A stretch of 64,000 nt of DNA from Streptomyces sp. NBC_00525 (GTDB lineage: Bacteria > Actinomycetota > Actinomycetes > Streptomycetales > Streptomycetaceae), in the NCBI RefSeq assembly GCF_036346595.1, contig NZ_CP107834.1, forward strand, positions 5,394,001 to 5,458,000. Reading direction: 5' to 3'. Within the stretch, counting starts at the first letter, position 1. Every line of letters starts with the position of its first letter. Positions 1-8,941 of this stretch are shown here, one piece after another. The notes under the pieces were generated by a model. That model saw nothing but the letters and a program-made list of their open reading frames with translations. It was not told where the DNA came from and did not search any database. A program made the position numbers and the translations under genes.

Positions 1-1
1 G

Positions 2-529
2 TTCCTCGCGGACGCCGCCCCCGACACACGGATACCGGTCTTCGTCCGGCGCGCCCCGCACTTCCGGCCGCCCGCCCGGCCGGACACCCCCATGGTCATG
101 GTGGGGCCCGGCACCGGAGTCGCCCCCTTCGTCGGCTTCCTGGAGGAGCGCCGGGCCCGCCGGGACCCCGGCCCCAACTGGCTGTTCTTCGGCGAACAGC
201 ACCGGGCGACCGACTTCTTCTACGAGGAGGAGCTGACCTCCTTCCTCGCGGACGGCACCCTGACCCGGCTGGACACCGCCTTCTCCCGTGACCAGCGCGC
301 CAAGGTCTACGTCCAGGACCGGATGCGCGAACACGGCGCCAGGCTGTGGTCCTGGCTGCGCGACGGCGCCCACTTCTACGTGTGCGGCGACGCGGCCCGG
401 ATGGCCAAGGACGTGGACCGGGCCCTGCACGACATCGCCGTCGCGCACGGCGGCCTGGAACCGGAGGCGGCGACCCTGTACCTGAAGCAGCTCGCCGCCG
501 ACAAACGGTACGTCCGCGACGTGTACTGA
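2..529 (+). CDS. C-terminal part of a CysJ-like flavoprotein reductase (left-truncated)
   Basis: The gene enters from the left edge, and only the NADPH-binding half of a ferredoxin-NADP reductase fold is present. Visible motifs are the nucleotide-binding loop GPGTGVAPF, the FFGEQH stretch, YVCGDAARMAKDV, and a C-terminus ending in RYVRDVY. A terminal aromatic residue is typical of sulfite reductase/P450 reductase-type diflavin enzymes, where it stacks on FAD. In the family this domain takes electrons from NADPH to FAD and FMN and then to a sulfite or nitrate reductase partner. In actinomycetes such proteins can be fused to assimilatory nitrate reductase; the adjacent molybdate importer would fit a molybdoenzyme link, but the fusion cannot be seen here. 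The first visible codon is at base 2; the start lies outside the window. Confidence 0.85.
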   Translation, partial: FLADAAPDTRIPVFVRRAPHFRPPARPDTPMVMVGPGTGVAPFVGFLEERRARRDPGPNWLFFGEQHRATDFFYEEELTSFLADGTLTRLDTAFSRDQRAKVYVQDRMREHGARLWSWLRDGAHFYVCGDAARMAKDVDRALHDIAVAHGGLEPEAATLYLKQLAADKRYVRDVY

Positions 530-559
530 CCGGCCGCCCGGAGGCCGCCCGCCGGCCGT

Positions 560-2485
560 TCAGAGCGCGACGAGCGTCACCTCGGTCGCCTTGACGCTCG
601 TCCACACCGGCACCCCGTCCGCCAGGCCCAGTTCGGCGGCGGACTGCGGGGTGATCTCCGCGACCAGGTCCGGCGCCTCACCGGACCCCACCAGCACCCG
701 CAGCCGGCTCCCGCCCGACGAGGTGATCTCGCGCACCGTCCCCGGCCACACGTTGCGCGGGCTCCCGGTGGGCCGCTCCCGGTGCACGGAGACGGCCTCG
801 GGCGCGATGACCGCCAGCGCGGGCACCCCGGCGGGCAGCGGATCGGCGGCGACGAGCCGGCCGCCGTCCGCCGGTTCCAGGCCCTCGGCGGTGGCGGTGC
901 CGGGCCAGGCGTTGCGGCCCAGCATCCGGGCGACCCAGGGGGAGCGCGGATGGCGGCTCACCTCGGCGGGCGGCGCGTACTGGAGCGCCCGGCCCCCGTC
1001 CAGCACGAGCACCCGGTCGGCGAGCGCGACCGCCTCCACGGGGTCGTGGGTGACGATCAGACAGACCCCGCCGAACCCGTCCAGATGGCGGCGCAGGGTG
1101 TGCCGGACGCGGGACCGGGTGGTCTGGTCGAGCGCGGCCAGCGGTTCGTCGAGCAGCAGCAGCCGGGGCCGGGCGGCCAGCGCGCGGGCCAGCGCGACCC
1201 GCTGCGCCTGCCCGCCGGAGACCTGGGCGGGCCGCCGCCCGGCGAGGTGGCCGACGCCCAGCCGGTCGAGCCATTCCCGCGCGGCGCGCCGGGCCTCGGC
1301 GCGCGGCACGCCGCAGGCGCGCAGCCCGTACGCGGTGTTGGCGAGCACGCTCAGGTGCGGGAACAGGGCGCCGTCCTGCGGCACCCAGGCGACGCCCCGG
1401 CGGTGGACGGGCAGCGCGCTGACGTCGGTGTCGCCGAGCCGGAGCCGGGCGTGGGCGCGCGGGGTGAGGCCGAGCAGGGCGCGCAGCAGCGTCGTCTTGC
1501 CGGCGCCGTTGGGGCCGACGACCGCGACGGTGGTGCCGGCCTCCGCGTCGAGGGTCAGCTCGTCGAACCCGGTGACGTCGGCGTGCAGCGGCCAGTGCCC
1601 GGCGGCGGGCCCCCGCTCTGCGGGCCCCCGCTCGACGGGCGGCGGCCCGCCAGGGGCGGCGGGCCCGTCGTCCGCCGCCTCCCGCCGGGGCGTACCCGGC
1701 CGGGGCGTCCCGGTCCAGCGCCCGCGCAGCGCCAGCAGCACCGCCATGGCGATGACGAGGAGCAGCAGGGAGACCGAGGTCGCGGCCTCCGGGCTGTCCT
1801 GGAGCAGCAGATAGACCCGCAGCGGCAGCGTCTGCGTGGTGCCGGGGAGGTTGCCCGCGAACGTGATGGTCGCCCCGAACTCGCCGAGCGCCCGCGCCCA
1901 GGTCAGCGCCGCGCCCGCAGCGAGACCGGGGGCGACCATCGGCAGCGTGACCGTGCGGAACACCCGTACCGGCGAGGCGCCCAGCGAGGCCGCCGTCTCC
2001 TCGTACCGGGGGCGCAGTCCGCCGAGCGCGCCCTCCAGGCTGATCACCAGGAACGGCATCGCGACGAAGGTCGCCGCGAGCACCGCCCCGGAGGTGTGGA
2101 AGGGCAGCGTGATGCCGAACCAGTCCTCCAGCCACGGCCCGAGCAGCCCCCGCCGGCCGAAGGCGAGGAGCAGGGCGACCCCGCCGACCGTGGGCGGCAG
2201 CACCATCGGCAGCAGCACCAGCGAGCGGACGACCGCCTTGCCGGGGAAGTCGACGCGGGCCAGCAGCCAGGCCAGCGGCACCCCGAGCAGCAGCGAGAGG
2301 AGCAGCGCCCAGCCGGAGACGATCAGCGACAGCGTCAGCGCCTCGACGGTGCCCTCACCGGTCAGATGCGCGCCCAGCTCGCCCCACGAGGTGCGGGCGA
2401 GGACACCGGCCAGCGGCAGCAGCAGAAACGCGACGGCCAGCAGCGCGGGCAGCGCCAGCACCAGCGGTGCGCGGGATCGGTTCAT
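560..2485 (-). CDS. modBC: Fused molybdate ABC transporter permease/ATPase (ModB-ModC)
   Basis: This 641-residue fusion supplies the membrane channel and the motor of a molybdate importer. Residues 1-255 are a ModB-type permease with about five hydrophobic segments and an EAA loop (about 162-182, EETAASLGAS). A Pro/Gly-rich linker (about 258-295) joins it to an ABC ATPase with Walker A GPNGAGKT (324-331), signature SGGQAQRV (about 423) and Walker B LLLLDEP (about 442). A TOBE-like domain follows (about 570-640) and probably binds oxyanion. ModB and ModC are separate in E. coli, but fused forms are common in actinobacteria. The gene lies 39 bp downstream of modA on the same strand, so the two are very likely co-transcribed. 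Selectivity for molybdate over tungstate cannot be read from the sequence. Confidence 0.92.
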   Translation of the reverse strand: MNRSRAPLVLALPALLAVAFLLLPLAGVLARTSWGELGAHLTGEGTVEALTLSLIVSGWALLLSLLLGVPLAWLLARVDFPGKAVVRSLVLLPMVLPPTVGGVALLLAFGRRGLLGPWLEDWFGITLPFHTSGAVLAATFVAMPFLVISLEGALGGLRPRYEETAASLGASPVRVFRTVTLPMVAPGLAAGAALTWARALGEFGATITFAGNLPGTTQTLPLRVYLLLQDSPEAATSVSLLLLVIAMAVLLALRGRWTGTPRPGTPRREAADDGPAAPGGPPPVERGPAERGPAAGHWPLHADVTGFDELTLDAEAGTTVAVVGPNGAGKTTLLRALLGLTPRAHARLRLGDTDVSALPVHRRGVAWVPQDGALFPHLSVLANTAYGLRACGVPRAEARRAAREWLDRLGVGHLAGRRPAQVSGGQAQRVALARALAARPRLLLLDEPLAALDQTTRSRVRHTLRRHLDGFGGVCLIVTHDPVEAVALADRVLVLDGGRALQYAPPAEVSRHPRSPWVARMLGRNAWPGTATAEGLEPADGGRLVAADPLPAGVPALAVIAPEAVSVHRERPTGSPRNVWPGTVREITSSGGSRLRVLVGSGEAPDLVAEITPQSAAELGLADGVPVWTSVKATEVTLVAL

Positions 2486-2524
2486 CGAGGTCCCCTGCCG
2501 ACGTCTCGGGCTTCCGGGTTCACG

Positions 2525-3307
2525 TTACGGCTGCTGGAAGCCCGCGCCGGTCAGGATCTTCCGCGCCTCGGGCGAGGACAGCCACTTCACGAACGCGGCG
2601 GCGGCGTCGCCATGCCCGCTGCCGTTCAGCGTGGCGGCCGGGTAGGAGGCGACGGCGTTCTGCGCGTCCGGGATGTCCACCGCGTCCACCTTCCCGGCGG
2701 CGGACGCGACATCGGTCCGGTAGACCAGCCCGGCGTCCGCCTCGCCCAGTTCGACCTTGCTCAGGACCGCGCGCACATTCGGCTCCTGCGACACCGGCTT
2801 CACGGTGATCTTCTGGGCGTCCAGTATCTGCGCGCTGTACCGGCCCACCGGTACCTCGGGCGCGGCCAGCACCACCTTCAGCTTCGGGTCGGCCAGGTCC
2901 CGGAGGCCGCCGACCTTCTCCGGGTTGCCGGACGCGGTGGCGATGACGAGACGGTTCTTCGCGATGACGACGGGCGTCCCGGTCTCCGCCTTCAGCCCGT
3001 CCATGGTCCTGGTGTCGGCGGTGACGAGCGCGTCGGCGGGCGCGCCCTGCTTCACCTGGGCGGCCAGCTCCTGCGACCCGGCGAAGGAGAACGTCACCTC
3101 CGTCCCCGGGTGCTCCTTCTCGTACGCGGCACCCGCCTCCTCGAACACGTCGGTGAGCGAGGACGCGGCGAGGACGGTCAGTTCGGTGGACGCGTCCTCG
3201 GTGTCGTCGTTCCCGCCGCAGGCGGCCAGGGGCGTGAGCAGGCCCACGACGAGGAGGGCGGCGGCGGCGCGCCGCCGGGCGGGGGTGAGGACCTCGGAAA
3301 GCAGCAT
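2525..3307 (-). CDS. modA: Molybdate-binding lipoprotein ModA
   Basis: This is a 260-residue periplasmic-binding-type lipoprotein that captures molybdate outside the membrane and delivers it to the ModBC fusion downstream. The chosen ATG at 3307 gives a short basic N-terminus, a hydrophobic core and the lipobox LAAC followed by GG, as expected for a lipidated cysteine. The frame stays open further upstream, but that extension would put the signal peptide internally. Family features include the start of the mature domain [24 protein letters not shown], and the C-terminal [14 protein letters not shown]. The length is usual for ModA. A sizeable inverted repeat lies just upstream of the start and may be the operator of the modA-modBC operon. 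Confidence 0.93.
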   Translation of the reverse strand: MLLSEVLTPARRRAAAALLVVGLLTPLAACGGNDDTEDASTELTVLAASSLTDVFEEAGAAYEKEHPGTEVTFSFAGSQELAAQVKQGAPADALVTADTRTMDGLKAETGTPVVIAKNRLVIATASGNPEKVGGLRDLADPKLKVVLAAPEVPVGRYSAQILDAQKITVKPVSQEPNVRAVLSKVELGEADAGLVYRTDVASAAGKVDAVDIPDAQNAVASYPAATLNGSGHGDAAAAFVKWLSSPEARKILTGAGFQQP

Positions 3308-3330
3308 GTGCCGAAGAATAGGCGTGTTGA

Positions 3331-3368
3331 CATGGCATGTGCAGCTTTCCATGGGAAAACACATGGCA
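3331..3368. promoter_or_regulatory. Nested inverted repeats upstream of modA
   Basis: Two outer 9-base arms, TGGCATGTG (3333-3341) and CACATGGCA (3360-3368), match at 8 of 9 positions. Between them sits a second near-palindrome, TTTCCATGGGAAA (3346-3358). The element is 24-61 bp upstream of the modA ATG and 155 bp or more upstream of cobL. The arrangement suggests a repressor or activator site for the molybdate operon. No ModE-like regulator gene is visible in the window, so the binding protein is unknown. Confidence 0.45.
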
Positions 3369-3522
3369 GATGCGGGTGTGATCGGAGGATCGTCCCAACG
3401 GCGTTCCCAACGGCGTTCCCGAAGGCTCCCGCGCCCTCCCGCAGCGGGGACCTGTTCGAACACCGCCGCCGACCGGCCAGTAGAGTGCGGAGGCGCCCGC
3501 CCCCGAACCCGAGGTACCGTCC

Positions 3523-4797
3523 GTGACCCCCGAGCACCCCCGCCCGCCCGCAGTCACCGTGGTCGGGATCGGCGCCGACGGCTGGACGGGCCTCACCGAA
3601 CCGGCGCGCACCGCCCTGCGCGACGCCCGGGTCCTCATCGGCGCCGGCCGCCAACTCGGCCTCCTGCCACCGGAGTGCACGGGCGAGCGGGTGCCCTGGC
3701 CGTCACCGCTGCGCCCCGCCGTGCCCGGCCTGCTCGCCGCCCACACCGGCCGCCGCATCGCCGTCCTGGCCAGCGGCGACCCGATGTTCTACGGGATCGG
3801 CCGCGCCCTCACCGAAGTCCTGGGCGCCGACCGGCTGCGCGTCCTGCCCCACCCCTCGTCCGTGTCCTACGCCTGCGCCCGCCTCGGCTGGCCGCTGGAG
3901 GACACCGAGGTCGTCACCCTCGTCGGCCGCCCCGCCGCCCGGCTCGCCGCCGCCCTGCACGACGGCCGCCGGCTGCTCGTCCTCAGCGCCGACGCCACCA
4001 CCCCGGCCGGCATCGCCGCCCTGCTCCGGGACCGGGGCTTCGGGCCCAGCCGCCTGAAGGTCCTCGAACAGCTCGGCGGCGAGGACGAGGCGTGCGCCGA
4101 GGGCACCGCCGACACCTGGGACCGGCCGCCGGGCGACCCGCTCAACGTCGTCGCCGTCGAGTGCCGCGCCGCCCTCGGCACCCTGCGCCTCGGCGCCGTG
4201 CCCGGTCTGCCCGACGAGGCGTACGAGCACGACGGCCAGCTGACCAAGCGCCATGTCCGGGCCGTCACCCTCGGCGTGCTCGCCCCCGCCCCCGGCGAAC
4301 TCCTCTGGGACATCGGCGGCGGCTCCGGCTCCATCGCCGTCGAGTGGATGCGCGCCCACCCCTCCTGCCGGGCCGTCACCGTGGAACGCGACCCGGTGCG
4401 CGCGGCGCGCATCGAGGCGAACGCCGCCCGGCTCGGCGTGCCCGGACTGCGCGTCGTCACCGGCCGCGCCCCCGGCTGCCTGGACGGACTCCCCGCCCCG
4501 GACGCCGTGTTCATCGGCGGCGGCCTCACCGCGCCCGGCCTCCTCGACGCCTGCCTCGACGCGCTGCCGCCCGGCGGCCGGCTCGTCGCCAACACGGTCA
4601 CCCTGGAATCCGAGGCCCTGCTCACCGACCGCTACCGGCGCCACGGCGGCGAACTCGTCCGGCTCGCCGTGGCGCACGCGGCCCCGGTCGGCGCCTTCAC
4701 CGGCTGGCGCCAGGCGATGCCGGTCACCCAATGGTCGGTACGCAAACCCGCCGGCCCCGCCCGTGCCCCCGTACAACCCCCAGGAGACGACAGATGA
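3523..4797 (+). CDS. cobL: Bifunctional precorrin-6Y C5,15-methyltransferase (decarboxylating)
   Basis: This 424-residue enzyme methylates the corrin ring at C5 and C15 and decarboxylates the C12 acetate, converting precorrin-6B to precorrin-8X. The N-terminal half (about 1-215) is a CbiE-type tetrapyrrole methylase (VVGIGADGW near the start, [12 protein letters not shown]). The C-terminal half is a CbiT-type class I methyltransferase with SAM-binding motif [14 protein letters not shown]. The fused CbiE-CbiT (CobL) form and its length are usual in actinobacteria. The start is a GTG at 3523 with GAGG about 10 bases upstream. The stop overlaps the cobM start (ATGA), indicating translational coupling. 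Confidence 0.93.
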   Translation: MTPEHPRPPAVTVVGIGADGWTGLTEPARTALRDARVLIGAGRQLGLLPPECTGERVPWPSPLRPAVPGLLAAHTGRRIAVLASGDPMFYGIGRALTEVLGADRLRVLPHPSSVSYACARLGWPLEDTEVVTLVGRPAARLAAALHDGRRLLVLSADATTPAGIAALLRDRGFGPSRLKVLEQLGGEDEACAEGTADTWDRPPGDPLNVVAVECRAALGTLRLGAVPGLPDEAYEHDGQLTKRHVRAVTLGVLAPAPGELLWDIGGGSGSIAVEWMRAHPSCRAVTVERDPVRAARIEANAARLGVPGLRVVTGRAPGCLDGLPAPDAVFIGGGLTAPGLLDACLDALPPGGRLVANTVTLESEALLTDRYRRHGGELVRLAVAHAAPVGAFTGWRQAMPVTQWSVRKPAGPARAPVQPPGDDR

Positions 4798-5543
4798 CCG
4801 TGTACTTCATCGGAGCGGGGCCGGGAGCGGCCGACCTGATCACCGTGCGCGGCGCGCGCGTCCTCGCCTCCTGCCACGTGTGCCTGTACGCGGGCAGCCT
4901 GGTGCCCCGCGAGCTCCTCGCCGAATGCCCGGACGACGCGCGCCTGGTGGACACCGCGCAGCTCGACATCGACCGGATCACCGCCGAACTCGTCGCCGCG
5001 CACCGGGCCGGCCACGACGTGGCGCGCCTGCACTCCGGCGACCCGTCGGTGTTCAGCGCCGTCAACGAGCAGATGCGCCGCCTGGACGAGGCGGGCGTGC
5101 CCTACGAAGTGGTGCCCGGCGTCCCCGCGTTCGCGGCGGCCGCCGCCGCGCTCAAGCGGGAACTGACCGTGCCGACCGTGGGCCAGACCGTCATCCTCAC
5201 CCGGATCGCCCAGCGCGCCACCGCCATGCCCGAGGGCGAGGACCTGGCGACCCTGGGCCGCAGCGGCGCGCTGATCGTGCTGCACCTCGCCGCCCGTTAC
5301 GTGGACCGCGTCGTCGGGGAACTGCTGCCGCACTACGGGGCCGACTGCCCGGCCGCCGTCGTCGCCATGGCCTCCCGCCCCGACGAGCTGATCCTGCGCG
5401 GCACCCTGGACGACATCGCGGACCAGGTGAAGGCGGCCGGCGTCATCCGCACCGCCGTCATCATGGTCGGCCGCACCCTGGGCGCCGAGCAGTTCCACGA
5501 CAGCCACCTCTACTCGCCCGCCCGCGACCGCCACACCTGCTGA
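4794..5543 (+). CDS. cobM: Precorrin-4 C11-methyltransferase
   Basis: This 249-residue SAM-dependent tetrapyrrole methylase adds the C11 methyl group during corrin ring synthesis. The sequence shows the family glycine-rich start VYFIGAGPGAADLIT, the LHSGDPSVF loop, the PGVPAFAAAAA segment and VIMVGRTL near the C-terminus. CobM (aerobic) and CbiF (anaerobic) are close homologues; both names would fit, and CobM is preferred because cobG and cobN are nearby. The ATG at 4794 overlaps the cobL stop. The gene ends 23 bp before the convergent cbiD stop. Confidence 0.93.
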   Translation: MTVYFIGAGPGAADLITVRGARVLASCHVCLYAGSLVPRELLAECPDDARLVDTAQLDIDRITAELVAAHRAGHDVARLHSGDPSVFSAVNEQMRRLDEAGVPYEVVPGVPAFAAAAAALKRELTVPTVGQTVILTRIAQRATAMPEGEDLATLGRSGALIVLHLAARYVDRVVGELLPHYGADCPAAVVAMASRPDELILRGTLDDIADQVKAAGVIRTAVIMVGRTLGAEQFHDSHLYSPARDRHTC

Positions 5544-5566
5544 GCGCCGGCCGGGCGCACGGGGCG

Positions 5567-6691
5567 TCAGCGCACCGGGCTGCGCCCCACCACCGTGCCC
5601 GCCCGGTCGATGCAGATCACGTCCACCGCCACCGGGGCGCCGCGCAGCACCGACAGCGCCTGGTCCCGCGCGGCCACGGCCACCAGATCACCCAGCGGAA
5701 CACCGTGCGCCTGGCTCAGCCGCAGGGCGGCCAGGCCGGTGTTGGCGACGGCGATCTCGGCGGCCAGGGCCTCGTCGGCGCCGCCGCGCCGGGCCAGTTC
5801 GGCGAGATGCCCCTTGTCCACCTGGGAGCGCCCCGAGTGCAGGTCGAGATGACCGGCGGCCAGCTTCGACAGCTTGGCGAACCCGCCGCAGATCGTGAGC
5901 CGTTCCACCGGATGCCGCCGTACGTACTTGAGCACCGCGCCCGCGAAGTCGCCCATGTCCAGCAGCGCGATCTCCGGCAGCCCGTACACGGCGACCACCG
6001 TCTTCTCCGAGGTGGAGCCCGTGCACCCGGCGACATGGGTGCGCCCGTCCGCGAGCGCCACGTCCACGCCCCGGCGGATGGAGTCGATCCACGCCGAGCA
6101 GGAGTACGGCACCACGATCCCGGTCGTGCCCAGGATCGACAGACCGCCCAGGATGCCCAGCCGCGGATTCCAGGTGGAGCGGGCGATCTCCTCGCCGTCG
6201 TCCACCCCGATCGTCACCTCGACGTCCCCCGAGCCGCCGTGCGCCGCCGCCACCCGCGCCAGATGCTCGCCGATCATCCGGCGCGGCACCGGGTTCACGG
6301 CCGGCTCGCCCACCTCCAGCGGCAGCCCCGGCAGCGTCACCGTGCCCACACCGGGCCCGGCCCGGAACACCACCCCCGCACCCGGCGGCAGCGCCCGCAC
6401 ACTCACCCGTACCAGCGCGCCGTGCGTCACATCGGGGTCGTCGCCCGCGTCCTTCACCACGCCCGCCGTCGCCCGGTCCCCGGCCAGCTCCTCCACGGCC
6501 AGCGCGAACGCCGGGGTCTCGCCGCGCGGCAGCGTGACGGTCACCGGGTCCGGGAAGTCACCGCTCAGCAGCGCCGTGTACGCGGCGGTGGCGGCGGCCG
6601 TGGCACAGGCCCCGGTCGTCCAGCCGGGCCGCAGCCCGGTGTGCTTGAGTTGGGCGCCGCGCCCGCCCTTCGCCGACACGCTCTCACTCAT
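5567..6691 (-). CDS. cbiD: Cobalt-precorrin-5B C1-methyltransferase CbiD
   Basis: This 374-residue CbiD-family protein installs the C1 methyl group in the anaerobic (early cobalt insertion) branch of B12 synthesis. The diagnostic N-terminal motif LRPGWTTGACATAAATAAY is present, followed by the glycine-rich GTTGIVVPYSCSAW region and the FAKLSKLA segment. The aerobic pathway uses the unrelated CobF at this step; no CobF-like gene is visible here, so CbiD may serve within an otherwise CobG/CobN-type route. Its ATG (6691) lies head to head with cobK with almost no spacer, so the two promoters must sit inside the neighbouring reading frames or upstream genes. Confidence 0.9.
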   Translation of the reverse strand: MSESVSAKGGRGAQLKHTGLRPGWTTGACATAAATAAYTALLSGDFPDPVTVTLPRGETPAFALAVEELAGDRATAGVVKDAGDDPDVTHGALVRVSVRALPPGAGVVFRAGPGVGTVTLPGLPLEVGEPAVNPVPRRMIGEHLARVAAAHGGSGDVEVTIGVDDGEEIARSTWNPRLGILGGLSILGTTGIVVPYSCSAWIDSIRRGVDVALADGRTHVAGCTGSTSEKTVVAVYGLPEIALLDMGDFAGAVLKYVRRHPVERLTICGGFAKLSKLAAGHLDLHSGRSQVDKGHLAELARRGGADEALAAEIAVANTGLAALRLSQAHGVPLGDLVAVAARDQALSVLRGAPVAVDVICIDRAGTVVGRSPVR

Positions 6692-6693
6692 GG

Positions 6694-7452
6694 ATGGTCC
6701 TCGTGCACGTACTGATTCTGGGCGGGACGACGGAGGCCCGCCGGCTCGCCGAACTGCTGGTGGCCGGCCTGCCCGCCGGGAGCAGGGTCACCAGTTCGCT
6801 GGCCGGGCGGGTGGCCCGGCCCAAGCTGCCGCCCGGCGAGGTCCGCGTCGGCGGCTTCGGCGGCGCCGAAGGGCTCGCGGACTGGCTCCGCGCACACCGG
6901 GTGCACGCGCTCATCGACGCCACCCATCCTTTCGCCGGCACGATCACGTTCAACGCGGCCGCCGCGGCCGCCGCCGCCCATGTTCCTCTCCTCATGCTGC
7001 GCCGCCCCGGCTGGGTGCCCGGTGACGGCGACGACTGGCACCCGGTCGGCTCCCTGGACGAGGCGGCGGCGGCCCTGCCCGCGCTGGGGCGGCGGGTCTT
7101 CCTCACCACCGGGCGGATGGGGCTCGCCGCCTTCGCCGGGCTGGACGGCCTGTGGTTCCTCATGCGGTCCGTGGACGCGCCCGAACCGCCGTACCCGGCA
7201 CGGATGGAGACCCTGCTCGACCGGGGCCCCTTCACCCTCGAAGGGGAGCGGGAGCTGATCCGCCGCCACCGCGTCGACGTCCTCGTCACCAAGGACAGCG
7301 GCGGCGCCGCGACCGCCCCCAAGCTGGCCGCCGCCCGCGAGGCCGGCCTCCCCGTCGTCGTCGTCCGCCGGCCACCGGTCCCGGCGGGGGGCGCGGTGGC
7401 CGGCACCCCGGAAGAGGCCCTGGTCTGGCTGACGGATCAGTTCTCCGGGTAG
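6694..7452 (+). CDS. cobK: Precorrin-6A reductase
   Basis: This 252-residue CobK/CbiJ-family reductase saturates the corrin macrocycle (precorrin-6A to precorrin-6B) using NADPH. It shows the family start HVLILGGTTEARRLAE, the ALIDATHPFAGTI motif and VTKDSGGAAT near the C-terminus. Two starts are possible: ATG 6694 or GTG 6703. The latter gives the more typical start immediately before HVLILGGT. The 3' end overlaps the convergent cobIJ gene by 16 bp, and the 5' end abuts divergent cbiD, so the gene is packed between opposing transcription units without intergenic space. Confidence 0.9.
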   Translation: MVLVHVLILGGTTEARRLAELLVAGLPAGSRVTSSLAGRVARPKLPPGEVRVGGFGGAEGLADWLRAHRVHALIDATHPFAGTITFNAAAAAAAAHVPLLMLRRPGWVPGDGDDWHPVGSLDEAAAALPALGRRVFLTTGRMGLAAFAGLDGLWFLMRSVDAPEPPYPARMETLLDRGPFTLEGERELIRRHRVDVLVTKDSGGAATAPKLAAAREAGLPVVVVRRPPVPAGGAVAGTPEEALVWLTDQFSG

Positions 7453-8939
7453 CGGCGCGGCGTCCACACGATCTGCCGCCCCTCGCCGCGCCGCTCCCAG
7501 CGGGTCTGCGAGGAACCGACGATCAGGATCGTGCGCATGTCCACATCGGCCGGGTCGAGGTCCGCCAGGCGCACGGTCCGTACGCTCTCGGCGGGCCCGC
7601 CGACGTCCCGGCCCAGGACCACGGGCGTGTCCGGCGAGCGGTGCTCAAGGAGCAGGTCCCGCGCCTTGCCGACCTGCCAGGTCCGGCTGCGCGAACCGGG
7701 GTTGTACAGCGCCAGCACCAGATCGGCCGACGCGGCCGCGGCGAGCCGCCGCGCGATGACGTCCCACGGCTTGAGCCGGTCCGAGAGCGAGATCGCCGCG
7801 TAGTCGTGGCCCAGCGGCGCCCCGGCGCGGGCCGCCGCCGCGTTGGCGGCCGTCACCCCCGGCAGCACCCGCACCGGCACGTCCGCGTACGCCTCCTGCG
7901 ACGCCACCTCCAGCACAGCCGTGGCCATCGCGAAGACCCCCGGATCGCCGCCGGACACGACGGCGACGCGCCGCCCGCGCCGGGCCAGGTCGAGCGCGAA
8001 CTCGGCCCGCTCCGACTCCACCTTGTTGTCGGAGCCGTGCCGGGTCTGCCCCGGCCGGACCGGCACCCGGTCCAGATACGTGGTGTAGCCGACGAGGTCG
8101 TCGGCGGCGGCCAGCGCGCCACGCGTCTCGGGCGTCAGCCACAGCGGACCGGCCGGGCCCGTGCCCACCACGGTCACCCCGCCGCCGTCCGGGGCGGGTT
8201 CGGGCCGGGCGTCGACCCGGCTCGGCAGGACGGCGACCGCGAAGTACGGCACGGAACCGGCGTCGGTGTCCGCGAGGTCGCCCAGCCGCTCCCCGGCCAT
8301 CGTGGCGCGCTCGACGTAACGGGCCTCGGGCAGCCGGCCCGACGCCTCGAAGGCGCGGCGCACGGCGGGGAAGGTGCGGCCCAGCTTCATGACCACGGCG
8401 GCGTCGGTCGCGGCCAGCCGGGCGGTCAGCTCCTCCTCGGGCAGGGTGCCGGGCAGGATCGTCAGCACCTCCTCGCCCTCCGCGAGCGGGGTGCCGAGCC
8501 GGGCGGCGGCGGCGCTGACCGAGGTCACGCCGGGGATGACCTCGGTGGGGTAGCGGTCGGCCAGCCGCTTGTGCATGTGCATGTACGAGCCGTAGAACAT
8601 CGGGTCGCCCTCGGCGAGCACGGCGACCGTGCGCCCCGCGTCCAGATGGGCGGCGAGCCGGGCCGCCGCCTCGGTGTAGAAGTCCTCGATGGCGCCCCGG
8701 TAGCCGCCCGGATGGTCCGTGGTCTCCGTGGTGACCGGGTAGACGAGGGCTTCCTCGATGTGGTCGGCGCGCAGGTGCTCCGCCGCGATGGACCGGGCGA
8801 TGGACCGGCCGTGCCGGGCGCTGTGGTACGCGACCACGTCCGCCCCGGCGATGGCCCGCACCGCGCGCAGGGTCATCAGCTCCGGGTCGCCGGGGCCGAG
8901 CCCGACCCCGTACAGCCGTCCCGTTGTCTGCTGGCTCAC
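7437..8939 (-). CDS. cobIJ: Fused precorrin-2 C20- / precorrin-3B C17-methyltransferase
   Basis: Two tetrapyrrole methylases are joined in this 500-residue protein. The first half (CobI) carries LYGVGLGPGDPELMTLRA, VLAEGDPMFYGSYMHMH and VIPGVTSVSAAAARLG and methylates precorrin-2 at C20. The second half (CobJ) carries VTVVGTGPAGPLWLTPE, VVSGGDPGVFAMA and LALYNPGSRSRTW and methylates C17 with ring contraction. CobI-CobJ fusions are usual in Streptomyces. I chose the GTG at 8939 because GAGGAA lies about 8 bases upstream. An alternative GTG at 8945 would overlap the cobH stop as GTGA but has poor Shine-Dalgarno spacing. The gene is co-transcribed with cobH. Confidence 0.92.
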   Translation of the reverse strand: MSQQTTGRLYGVGLGPGDPELMTLRAVRAIAGADVVAYHSARHGRSIARSIAAEHLRADHIEEALVYPVTTETTDHPGGYRGAIEDFYTEAAARLAAHLDAGRTVAVLAEGDPMFYGSYMHMHKRLADRYPTEVIPGVTSVSAAAARLGTPLAEGEEVLTILPGTLPEEELTARLAATDAAVVMKLGRTFPAVRRAFEASGRLPEARYVERATMAGERLGDLADTDAGSVPYFAVAVLPSRVDARPEPAPDGGGVTVVGTGPAGPLWLTPETRGALAAADDLVGYTTYLDRVPVRPGQTRHGSDNKVESERAEFALDLARRGRRVAVVSGGDPGVFAMATAVLEVASQEAYADVPVRVLPGVTAANAAAARAGAPLGHDYAAISLSDRLKPWDVIARRLAAAASADLVLALYNPGSRSRTWQVGKARDLLLEHRSPDTPVVLGRDVGGPAESVRTVRLADLDPADVDMRTILIVGSSQTRWERRGEGRQIVWTPRRYPEN

Positions 8940-8941
8940 GG

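Noticed and set aside
530..559. GC-rich inverted repeat between the reductase and modBC stops
   Set aside because: Arms are short and interrupted; it may be a shared terminator but the pairing is too weak to list.
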